Positions 22,372 to 32,179 of a stretch of 64,000 bases of DNA are shown piece by piece. The notes below the pieces were generated by a model. The model ran no database searches. It was not told the origin of the DNA and was given only the letters and a program-made list of their open reading frames with translations. Positions within the stretch are counted from its first letter, which is position 1, and every line of letters begins with the position of its first letter. Source of the DNA: Alternaria dauci (taxonomy: Eukaryota > Ascomycota > Dothideomycetes > Pleosporales > Pleosporaceae); contig NC_091277.1 of the NCBI RefSeq assembly GCF_042100115.1, positions 2,418,001 through 2,482,000 of the forward strand. The letters are read 5' to 3'. The translations under genes were made by a program, and so were the position numbers.

Positions 22372-24169
22372 TCAAATCTTCTCTCCAGAAACACTCCCCT
22401 CAGTCGCGACAATCGTCGTCTCCCCACTCCCCAACGTCTCCACCAACCGCCTCGGCCCAACATACCCCCTATTCCTAATCCAAACATACCACCCACCCAG
22501 CAAAATCGTCACACCGCCTACGAGCGCACTCGTATAATTCATCGTCGTCGTATCAAACGGAACCGCAAACGGGAAACAATAAATCGGAATCCACACCACC
22601 ATGTACCCACACGCCACACTCGCCACGGTATAAAACACGGGGTTAGGCATAGTAAACGGACCTTTAATAACATGACGGCGACGCGTCAAGATATTAGGGA
22701 GAATAAAGGCGAGATACGACAGCGACGAGAGCACGATAAAGGAGCCGACGAACGCCGAAAAAGCCGTCGACGAACCGATATAAATACAGCCCAGAATGGT
22801 GTTGATGACACCACACGCCAAGGTAGCATTAAACGGGTTCTCCCACTTCTTATCGATTTTGCCGATCCAGGCTGAAAACGGCGTTGCGTCGTCGCGGCCG
22901 AGCGTCCAGAGCATGCGGCCAGAGGTAATGTAGCAGCCGATGTTTGTGCAGAACGTAGGGATGAAGATGACGAGCAAGAGGCCGAGGGAGCCGCCGTGCG
23001 AGTTTGTGGCTTGGCGGTAGAGTTCGGCGAGGGGAAAGGGCCAGGGGTTTGAGAAGAGCGAGTCGAGGTCGTTTACGGCGTAGAAGATTGTGATGAGGTA
23101 GAGGAAGGCGGTGATGAAGCCGACGGTGTATTGGGCGAGGATGGCTTTGGGTATGTTGGTTCGGGGGCGGGGCAGTTCTTCTGCGAGATGGGAGACACAG
23201 TCGCTGTTTTGTTTGTTAGTGATTCCTGTGCTTCTGATCAGGAGAAGCTTGACTTACGGCGTCCCCACGGCAAAAGCACCGTTCAGCATGCCGGCGCAAA
23301 ACACAAAGCCGTCACTGCTCCAGCCTGCTTGGTTCTGCCACTCGCGCCACACAAACTCGTTGCTTGCATATCCCTTGCCGCTTCTGCTGGGCATGATGGC
23401 GCATACCATGATGGTGATGAAGACGCCCATGAGGATGAAGAAGAGACCAATGTTTGTGAGTTTGGGCAGAGCGCGGTTGGCAAACATGACAACGAAGCAG
23501 GCGAGCCAAGTGACGATGAGGTAGACAATGAAGACGTGCCAGCGTTCAAAGGCATAGCCGGGGTGGAAGAGGCCGTACATGGAGATGACCTGGTTGGCGA
23601 GGATGGAGGATATCGACGCAGTTCCGAAGATCCATCCCAGAGCGTTCCACCTGTGCGGTGTTAGTCGTGCCTACTCGTGTGCAACTCCTCGAGCCGGTAG
23701 CAAGGTGCTCGGCAGATGTGGAGTGATGCTTCAAACATACCATCCTGCGTAGAAGCCGATAACTTTACCAAACCGCGCTCCTCCTGTCACGCTAGCCCAG
23801 TGGTATACACCCGCCGATGAAGGGATAGCAGACGCCATCTCGGCAATACAGGCCGCTATCATAAAATAACAGCATGCGACGGCAATGAATTCGTAAATGA
23901 CACCTGCCGGGCCGCCATTGTAAAGCGCGATGACCTGAACATGGTTAGCATATCGTGTCCTATACGTTAAAAAGGGTACTTACAATAGATCCTCCCAACG
24001 CTGCCCAAACATTTCCCGTGGTAATGCCAATTGCGCAGATGCTCAGCAGACTGAAGTTGCGCTCGAGTTCCTGCTTGTGACCCGAAGCATTCAAGACCTC
24101 GCCCAATTCGCCCATGGTCTGGTCGACATCCGGTCTTGGCTTCTCAGCCGACTTCTTTTCCATATCCAT
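22372..24169 (-). CDS. APC-superfamily permease, choline (Hnm1)/GABA-permease type
   Basis: Plasma-membrane transporter of the amino acid-polyamine-choline superfamily. Four exons, join(22372-23203, 23258-23650, 23741-23934, 23984-24169) on the minus strand, give 534 aa with about 12 hydrophobic segments. The first transmembrane region carries the family pattern NFSLLSICAIGITTGNVWAA followed by IALYNGGPAGVIYEF and SAIPSSAGVYHWASVTGGAR, most like the fungal choline transporter/GABA permease branch. The N-terminus (MDMEKKSAEKPRPDVDQT) and C-terminus are cytosolic and charged. The substrate cannot be settled from sequence; choline, ethanolamine, GABA or another amino acid are all possible. The start is the ATG at 24169; no upstream in-frame ATG is needed. 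Confidence 0.88.
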
Positions 24170-25628
24170 GATTGGCAATCAATGCTGGCAGTGCGCCAGA
24201 TACTGCGCTGTAGTCGCTGTAGTCCTGCAACTCGTTTTCCAGGAGGGAGGTTGTTGACAAGGGGGATATACAAAAAGCGACAGGAATGTCTTGATGTCAA
24301 TAGTCGTGTATTGCCCAGACACGGGAAGCCCGAGGCGTAGATTACCAGCCTTATGGGGAAGGAATCAGTGGAGTAGCGTATCGATCGCAGATCAAACGGC
24401 CTTGGTAGTCAATCGTACAGCAAATGTCCGCCCAGAGATAAGAAAGGCCAGGCACGGCGCAAAGAGAAGACGGGACAGGGGGGGCGTGAAAACGTGTCTG
24501 GAATGAACGACAGTGAAGTAATATAACAGGAGAGAAAAATGTTTCTTCACTTGCATCCTACTCTTATGGCGTTCCATCTGCCATGCGAGACAGCGGCTTC
24601 GGTCGCCTCTATCTTGCTGTGTGAAGCAAAACACTGTCACTTACACGTAACCATGTGTGCTAAGCGACTAACAGCGCTCGGAGATAAAGCAACGCATCTA
24701 GCATTACCGTCCGTTGTACGCCCCGGTCGTGCCAGAAGCCCCAGTAAGAGATGGGGCAGCCAGTGCGTCTAAAGAGAGTCGGGCCAACATCCATGGCGTA
24801 ACGTGCAAGCAGTAGCCATGTCCGAAGGAGAACCGTGGAGACGGGTCAGGGAACACTAATCGTGTTATGTCGTGAGCAGGACTGATAAGGAGCTGAGGCG
24901 GAGCTGAGGTGCCCAGAGCGCAAGATAAGTGATCCCGGGTAGATGGTGCAGGAACAGGATGCGCATCTGGCCAATGAGGGGGAGGGCTGGTGGATGTAAG
25001 CGGGAGATACGCGACTGCTGAATTGGGGCTGCGGAGACTTTTGCAGTAACACAGTAGCGTAAGGCGAGATAAGTAAACCTCTGCATGTTATTTGGAGTAT
25101 GATATGAAGATGGATCCTAGACGCCGTCAAGGTTTTTTTTTTTTTCAGGCTGGCACGACCGTGGTTGAGGTGACAGCTGCTCCCCACATTGGGGGTCAGG
25201 GAAGTGGTGTAGACAGAACGGAAGGCGGCCCCGGAGGCTTGCGAGCCGTTTACAGTACGCGCTAGGAAAGCATGTCTGCGCTATCCCCCACGCGTCCTAA
25301 GGGCCCGATTGCTCCGCCAATTGACAATGTGCGATGCATTGGCTTTGGACATGCAAGAGAGATGAAGAACAAAGGTGTTGTAGGACCGAAATAGACCAGT
25401 GACATGTACTTGGCGAAAGACAATGTAAATTGCTGCGTCATGCAAGACGCATTCTCAAATACTGTACAAAAAATAAACGCACCTGCAACTCCGAGTCCAT
25501 GTCGCTCTGCTAGAGGCTCAATGATTACATACGTTTCGTCCCCGTCCGTGCGTGAGCGATGTTAATTCTAGTGACCTTGCGCCTCCAGGTCCATGTCATT
25601 CCGCATATGAAAGGAAGAGACGGCAGGC
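24170..25628. other. Intergenic, no gene recognised
   Basis: The left part is the promoter of the permease gene. The right part is the 3' flank of the GFA-type gene. A T-run lies at about 25133-25145. Open frames on both strands are short and featureless. Confidence 0.5.
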
Positions 25629-26456
25629 TCACGCGCTGCGCATCTCGGTATCGTCGGTATCGTCCACATCGCCAATCTTGCGCTTGCTGGGTGTAGCGCT
25701 GCCGTCGCCGTCGTCACCGTCGTCGCCTTCGATCCACTCGGTGACTTCCCACTCAACGTGCACGCCGCTCTCAGTGTGTCCACCGCGCTGCTGCTTGAAG
25801 CGGCCCAAGCGAGTGTTGCGCACAATCTCCTCGAACCAAGGCGCGCCCCGAGACTGCGGTTCTGAACGGGCGACGGTGCGCGAGCGGTGGGTTGTCCGTG
25901 AGGGTCCAGCAACGGACTCTTCCTCGTCGTCGCTGCTCTCGCTGCTGCTGGGCAGGAAGCCGAGCTCACCCAGCATCTCCTGGTCCTCGTCCAGCAAGCT
26001 GCCGACTGTCAGGGAGATGTGGTCCGCCTCATCGCGTGTCCGCTCGTTCCAGGACGTGAGCTGGGTGCCGCAGTATCCGCAGAATTGACGACGGCTGTTG
26101 GGTGCATACGGCGAGGTGAAGCTGCGCTTGATGCTCAGAGGCGTCTCGTCGAAGAATTGCGCAAACGTCGCTGAGGAGTACCAAGGCAGAGGTACACGGA
26201 GCCATAGTGTGAGAGGGCTGGCTGAGTGGAGTCCTGTAGTATTGCTGTTAGCGAAAGCACCTTGTTGGAGGGTAGCGCCATGACGTGACCCGTCAAAAGG
26301 GATTCATGGGCCGCACAGCAAACACGATGTATACTTACGCGACGCAGAAGTGTTGTCGTATCGCAGCTCTGCCTGTCTAATCTGCTGCTTGGGCATCTCG
26401 ATAACATAGCGGTTCCGGCCGCAGGCGCAACTGCCGTGTAGCGTCTGGGTCGCCAT
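25629..26456 (-). CDS. GFA/CENP-V-fold protein with acidic tail
   Basis: Two exons, join(25629-26233, 26339-26456) on the minus strand, give 240 aa. The start MATQTLHGSCACGRNRYVIE has the first Cys-x-Cys (residues 10 and 12) of glutathione-dependent formaldehyde-activating (GFA) proteins, and residues 89-96 (QFCGYCGTQL) hold the last Cys pair (91 and 94). The middle Cys-x-x-Cys that completes the zinc sites in typical family members is not seen; the corresponding stretch reads SASRLHSASPLTLWLRVPLP. From about residue 135 the chain becomes an acidic, Ser-rich tail (FLPSSSESSDDEEES) and ends in a short basic/acidic patch. It is probably a divergent member with altered zinc binding. Enzyme activity is uncertain; the family name does not establish formaldehyde chemistry. 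Confidence 0.8.
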
Positions 26457-26922
26457 ATCGGGTGCTCGTCCGGCTGTGTTTGGAGTGTGTCGTGTTTTGG
26501 TGTGTTCAGTATCTGAGCGTATAGCGAGGAGTCGGTGTGTTCAGTGTTTGCGGGGTGGCGTTGGTGGAAAGAAATCGAAATTAGATGTCGCCCGTTGCGA
26601 CTTCCCCAGCTGTTGTGCAACGGCCCGTGCGATTGGTTAAATCCAGCCTTGTAGAATGGTAACCTAGGTTGACCCTTACACGTCACCTTGACAACGCAGA
26701 CAGCCCGGTTCAGAGTGTGCAATGCTAGTTTGGTTGATTACGACGATGCAGAGACTATCCGCGTGCTTGTTGCAGAGCATATATGCGCTGCGCCGCGTGG
26801 TGTGAAAGATTACCGCCTGTGAATGCGGTGGTACGGCCTGGCGTCATGGGTGGGGAAGCTCACCACGAGGGAACATTCGAGCACGCTCCGGTATATTCGC
26901 GAAGCCAAGCCCCCATCCACCG
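26457..26922. other. Gap between the GFA-type and monooxygenase genes
   Basis: About 470 bp holding the promoter of the GFA-type gene and the 3' flank of the flavin monooxygenase gene, which lies on the same strand. No gene or motif was recognised. Confidence 0.45.
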
Positions 26923-28662
26923 TCAAGCTGCCTTCTTCTTCGCTTCTTTCTTCACCTTAGCAACGCGCTCGTTTACTCTTTCGATCGCCTCCCTCGCTCC
27001 ATCCCAGCATTTTCTCTTCCCCGTGTCGAATACGCGATGTATGTGCGGACTCCATATCCCGCCCATCAGCAGACTGCAAAATCTTCTGTCGCGTAACCAG
27101 AACAACCAGCCCTTCCATCCATATCCCAGGTACTCGTTGACACCTGTACCGGCAAGATGGTCCATGGCCTTGACCCATTCACTTGCCTCGCATTGCCCTG
27201 GCGACACGTTGGGAATGCGCCTCGCCGAGTCGGCCAACCATGAGTGGTGCTTGCTAACGGCGATATTCATGCTATCAGGCGAAGGTAGACTAGATTTGCC
27301 AGCCCAGACTTGGGCTACAGCCATGGATGCCATATCTGCTCACCGTCAGCATCTGCTTCGCCTGCATGTTACATCTGAAACCACGCACCAAAGATCGGGA
27401 ACCCGCCAAGTGTTATAGCAACATTCCCCAGAAACGCCAAACTATGCGGCTTCTCCAGTGAAAAGACGTTGTGGTATAGACGGAATAGCGACTTTCCATT
27501 CGATCCGGGAGCGTCGAGCCATTGCTGAGGACGACATGTGGGATCGAAGCGAGGCTCAATCATACTGAAGTCTGATCTGTATCCCGTGCACCAGATTATA
27601 GCGTCGACTTCGAGCCTAGTCCCGTCTTGAAGCTCCACTTCGGTGGCGCCTAGAATGCGCCTTATCCCTGCAACCGATGAGATGCTACCGTCTTCGAGGC
27701 AAGGGACCAGAGTATCAGACACCACGGGCACTTTGCCTGCAGGCTCGAAGCGCCACTCGGGACGGATCTTGAAACTCTTGTCTTGCAAACTCTTAAGAAA
27801 CTTGTCGAATAACTGTTCGCCGACATGTGGAAAGTATTTTAGGATGAGGCCTTGGATAGTGAAGAGACGCAGGTTATGCGTATGGTCTATTGGGATCCCT
27901 TTGATGCGTCGTGGGAGCTACAAGTGAAGAGTCAGTATTAGAGTACTCGCAAATGCAGGTCATGTTGTTGAACATACAACGCGCGCTCCATGCCGATGCG
28001 CCATATACACCTTGTCTGCCACGCCCACAAGCTGCGTAGCTGTATCTGCTGCACTATTACTGAAGCCGACGACCATGACCCTTTTGTTCTCGTAATCTCT
28101 CGGCCGCTTGAACGCTTGAGAGTGCACGCTAGGCCCAGCGAACTTCTCGATGCCTTCCACGACCGGAAGACTGGCCTTTCCGATCATACCGCCAATCGCC
28201 ACGACGACCTTGTCATAGTACTCTTGACCCCTATCTTGGATATTCAAGGCCCACTGCTGCCGCTCTTCATCAAAAGTGATTTTCTCGATCGAAGTACTGA
28301 GTCGCATATACGGTTCTAGCTTGAAGTGCTTTGCATAGTCTACCAGATACTGTTGTACTTGTGCAGCTGCAGGGTGTGATGGGACGTGTTCCGGGAAAGG
28401 GAAATCGGTGAAGCAGCCTCTCTCCTTCGAGATATTAACCCTGGTTGTTTCCATGACCGAAGTCTGCTCTTTTGCCGAGTACTGCCATAGTCCGCCGATG
28501 TAGTCGTTGCGGTCGAAGCCTGTGGCGTGGAAGCCTTCCTCTCTGAGGTTCTTCAATGCTACGAGGCCGGCCGGTCCTAGAAGTTCAGTCGCTGAGTTTG
28601 TCGTCTCGAATATAAGGGAGCTCACCTAGACCTATCACGGCTACCGTTGTGACACCGTCCAT
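26923..28662 (-). CDS. Flavin-containing monooxygenase (FMO-like)
   Basis: FAD/NADPH-dependent oxygenase of the class B flavoprotein group. Four exons, join(26923-27335, 27389-27917, 27978-28576, 28626-28662) on the minus strand, give 525 aa. The FAD-binding Rossmann motif GLGPAG lies at residues 11-16, after a start of only ten residues. The FMO fingerprint FAGPSVHSQAF is near residue 160, followed by the NADPH-binding VVGFSNSAADTA, and CTGYRSDF marks the distal conserved site. Exon 1 is only 37 nt, and the third intron has a GTGCGT donor that overlaps in-frame coding-like sequence, so automatic models may miss it. The substrate cannot be predicted: N-, S-hydroxylation and Baeyer-Villiger reactions are all possible. 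There are no obvious pathway neighbours. Confidence 0.9.
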
Positions 28663-29417
28663 GATGACAGTCGTGCAGATGTGCTGTTGTGCTGTTGTGC
28701 TCTGTACGTCGCTCGCCACCCGTCTTTTCAGCGAGACGCAGCAACCGTGTCAGGTTCAAAGACGTCCGAATTACTTGAACTAATGATGAAACATACCGCG
28801 ATAAGCTTCACGAAGAAAGTGAAATGGCCCGACATCTCGTGTGGGTCTTACGGGCGAATTGTTAGGCGGGCCAGACGGGACGAAAGAGTAGGCGGAATCT
28901 CACGCTGCGCACTTGTCACACCACGCCATTCTCACTCTCACGTGCTTCCGTAGCGCATGGTAGGCATATTCTTACACTCTCCGTCAGCCTGGATCGGTAT
29001 GCTTCGCGACTGCTTGATCTGTTGGAATCGGTTACACCGCCACAACCGACTAACATTTTGTGTGGCGTCGGCCCCACTCCACAGCCCACCGATGTAGTGC
29101 ATCTCATGCATGTACTGCGGCCTCCTCACTACCAACGCGTCATTTCTGACAGACTGGAATACTTGACTGGACGTTCATTAGTCCTGGGAATAACGCGTGC
29201 TTCTGAGTTTGAAGTTGCGATTGGACGTTTCTCTGCACAAGGCAACAGCTTTCCGTTCAGCTCCACGGAGACTACGCGGCTAGTAGAATATCGTCGAGAC
29301 ATATGAGCAAGCCACCAGTTCTCCTCTACACATCAAGAACACGGCTGCAGAGTTTCGAATCCTTCGAACTTTCATCTCTAAACTGAATCAACATCGACCT
29401 CTTGTACCTTCCCAACC
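28663..29417. other. Intergenic between divergent FMO and PPxY genes
   Basis: A 755-bp gap between two genes that point away from each other; it should hold both promoters. I see no TATA box that I would rely on and no gene. Confidence 0.5.
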
Positions 29418-31682
29418 ATGGCTGGCCCACCATCATACCCCGCCAATGGCGACTTCCACTCCAGGCCACCACCCCCATCAGCACAATCACGGCCTAACGT
29501 CGCCTCCACGCCAAGCGCAATGTCAGTCGCTGACTCTTCTGACAACGAATTCGTGCCAACCCCCGCCCACAGCCCCGGAGGCCCGCAGTACGAGGATTTG
29601 CCACCATCATACGACGAAGCCCAAGACCAGGCCGTTCACGATACACGCAACGGCATTGCGCCTGTAGACCCAAGCCAACTCGAAGCCCACCGCGTCACTT
29701 CTAACGAAGGCCCTAATGAGCCTGAAGTATGGGAGTATCGAGTGAGAGGCGAAGAGCCAGATCCTGCGGACGAGCGGGAACAAGCGCCAGACTATGCGAA
29801 TCATACAAGCGACAAGGCTACCAGCGTGCCCGTGCAGCATGTCAGTACCAGCGAGAGCATCGCAGTTGGACGAGTGCACAGAGAGTATGATTCCAAGTCT
29901 AGTGCGTTCAGTATGGAGGCTGGACCAGCTTCTACCCTGTTGTACCACGCCCTGAAATTCGCGCGTCAGGAGCCAGATGCCGCAGCGCAGTATGCACCGC
30001 ATCTGAACCGTCTCATCGCGATACCTGAGCTTGGCGGGCCAGCACGACGGGTAGATGAGATTGTAACGTTCCTGGTCGCTTACGCTGAAGTGTTGGAGCA
30101 TCATTCGATTAGACCCGCCGAATTCGCCGACTTCCTGTACGGTCTACAGACCCTTTGTACAGCCACGAAGAGCACAGCCAGAGAGCTGCTGCATGAACCA
30201 GCGCATGAATACGCTCCTTCAACTACAGTGCACGATTACATTCGAGGCGCGAATGAAGCTTTCTTTGCGCCAAGAGGCCTCGTCGTGTCGTTCCGCAGTG
30301 AGACTGCGCTTCTCGAGCAGTTGCCCATTCCTGCAGGGCACAAGCGCACTGTTGTGTCTAATCTGGCGGACGGAAGTGCGACGGCTGAGTGGCGGGCGCA
30401 GCAATTGTATCCCTGGATTGAAGCGCTTGATGTGGAGAGTGTTCCGGTGCCGAGTGAGAGGGTACGAAAGTTGTACGAGTTGAGTGAGCGGTTTGAAGGT
30501 TGGACAGCTGCTGGGCAGAGTTCGTCTGAGACTGGTGCTTACATGTCAGGACAGAATAGGGATTTGGGACATGAAGATCCGCCTCATTCTATCCCTGGGC
30601 CTCCGGAAGATCCGCCTCACTCCCTTCCTAGACCTGGAGCTCGTCATCCTCGTGGGCAACGTGGGGGTCACTGGTCGCCCTTTGGTATGTCAGGCGGAGG
30701 ACCATTTGGTGCTCCAGGTAACGGACCTTTTGGCAGACGAGGTATGCCCTCTCGCGGTCGTGGTCGTGGTCGCGGAAGCGAGTGGCGCGGAGACGAGTGG
30801 GCGGAAATGGGCAAAGAGTTGGGCAAGATTGGTGAACAATTTGGCAAACGGATGGGTGATTGGGGTGTCGAGTTTGGGAAACGCGCCAATGCTTTTGGGC
30901 TTGATGTGGGCAAGATGGCGAGTGGAAGTGGGAGTGGGGAAGTTTCGCAGAATAGAGGCACCACATCGGGTCAACAGTACCAACAAGCACAAAACGATGA
31001 CCTCCCACCTGCCTACGACCCTCCAGTGGGTCAGGAGTCGGGCGTGCTGTATGGAGATGAGAAGAGCAAGGTTAGTGCTCCAGAATACTCTGTCTCAACA
31101 ACCGCAGACAACAAGGGCAAGGGAAAAGTCCCTGCAAAGGACCACAACAGCGATGACGACGACGACGATACATCATCCCTCTCGTCCGACAGCTCGATCT
31201 CTTCCGACTCCGACTCTGGTTCCGACTCCGACTCCGACTCCGACGAAAACTTCTCTGGCGTAGACAAAGACCTAGCACGTGCGCGCAAACTCTCCATCCG
31301 CGACGCCCGCCGCCACTTCAAGGAGCGCTCTCGCACCCTGAAGAAACAACACCGTCAGAAGAAACGCGTATTGAAAGCTCGGCACGCCCTGAATCAGGAA
31401 AATAACACAGGAAAGGGCAAGGGCAAGGGCAAAGCCAAATCTAAGCTGAAGAAAGACCCGGAATGGATAGAAGCCAAGAGGGAGTATAGAGCACAGAGGA
31501 AGGTGCTGAGAAAGGAGCGGTTGGCTGCGAGGAAGGAGTGGCGTGCGGCTAAAGAGGAGGCTAGGAGGGAGAGGAGGAGTGCTAGGAAGGAGGTCAGGGG
31601 TGGGGGTAAGGGGAAGGAGTGTGTTCGGGATGAAGGAAAGCCTGAGTTGGTTTGGTTGGTGATTGAGAATTTGGCGCCGTGA
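29418..31682 (+). CDS. PPxY-motif, RG-rich and acidic/basic-tailed protein of unknown function
   Basis: Single-exon gene of 754 aa that I do not recognise. A Pro/Ser-rich start leads to a PPxY motif near residue 59 (EDLPPSYDEAQ). A compact, mostly helical-looking region follows (about residues 165-360, from SSAFSMEAGPASTLLYHALK to YELSERFEGW). Then comes a Gly/Arg-rich stretch (about 411-459, including RGRGRGRGSEWRG), a second PPxY near 528 (DDLPPAYDPP), an Asp/Ser-rich acidic run (about 579-614) and a strongly basic Lys/Arg-rich tail (623-740). PPxY motifs commonly bind WW domains of NEDD4/Rsp5 ubiquitin ligases, and RG repeats often bind RNA or are arginine-methylated; both roles here are inference. 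No signal peptide or membrane segment is seen. Confidence 0.8.
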   Translation: MAGPPSYPANGDFHSRPPPPSAQSRPNVASTPSAMSVADSSDNEFVPTPAHSPGGPQYEDLPPSYDEAQDQAVHDTRNGIAPVDPSQLEAHRVTSNEGPNEPEVWEYRVRGEEPDPADEREQAPDYANHTSDKATSVPVQHVSTSESIAVGRVHREYDSKSSAFSMEAGPASTLLYHALKFARQEPDAAAQYAPHLNRLIAIPELGGPARRVDEIVTFLVAYAEVLEHHSIRPAEFADFLYGLQTLCTATKSTARELLHEPAHEYAPSTTVHDYIRGANEAFFAPRGLVVSFRSETALLEQLPIPAGHKRTVVSNLADGSATAEWRAQQLYPWIEALDVESVPVPSERVRKLYELSERFEGWTAAGQSSSETGAYMSGQNRDLGHEDPPHSIPGPPEDPPHSLPRPGARHPRGQRGGHWSPFGMSGGGPFGAPGNGPFGRRGMPSRGRGRGRGSEWRGDEWAEMGKELGKIGEQFGKRMGDWGVEFGKRANAFGLDVGKMASGSGSGEVSQNRGTTSGQQYQQAQNDDLPPAYDPPVGQESGVLYGDEKSKVSAPEYSVSTTADNKGKGKVPAKDHNSDDDDDDTSSLSSDSSISSDSDSGSDSDSDSDENFSGVDKDLARARKLSIRDARRHFKERSRTLKKQHRQKKRVLKARHALNQENNTGKGKGKGKAKSKLKKDPEWIEAKREYRAQRKVLRKERLAARKEWRAAKEEARRERRSARKEVRGGGKGKECVRDEGKPELVWLVIENLAP

Positions 31683-32179
31683 GTGCTTGGAGGGGATTCT
31701 GGATATCTTTTTGTAGGTAGTGATACTGGGAGATGTACTGGTTACGGTGGTCAAGTCGAGAACAGGCGTCATAGCACTACGAATGTTGACGAGTCATGAT
31801 CGGGGGTAGCACGAGTCATTAGCCGAATCGCGAACCTGGCGCGTCACCGTCCCTTTCATGCCTTCCAACCACGAGACTCAACCACGCTCATACTGGGTCC
31901 ACGAACTCGACACTGCATTCGGGAAGATGTCGTCTAGAGTAAATACCGTTCTTCATGGCGCTGCGAAAACTTGTCCTGAGCATTGATAGCGTCGCGCGCT
32001 CGCGTCTGCCTCCTTCCCCGCAACCCCGCCATAAGCGTACAGGAAATCGTCTTCCTTCGTTGGAGATTATCCGCAAGCAGCCCTCTATACATGTCATGGA
32101 TGTACGGCCTGATATATAGCTTCGAAAGACCTTCCATCATGAAGCAATCAATCCTTTTCCGAGTCGATACGAATCTTAC
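31683..32179. other. Intergenic, no gene recognised
   Basis: Contains the 3' flank of the PPxY gene and the promoter of the AtuA-type gene, which follows on the same strand. No motif stands out. Confidence 0.45.

Noticed and set aside
31272..31772. A 166-codon minus-strand frame at the 3' end of the PPxY gene
   Set aside because: Antisense to the Lys/Arg-rich tail; its Leu/Pro/Ser-rich composition is what the complement of that tail produces.
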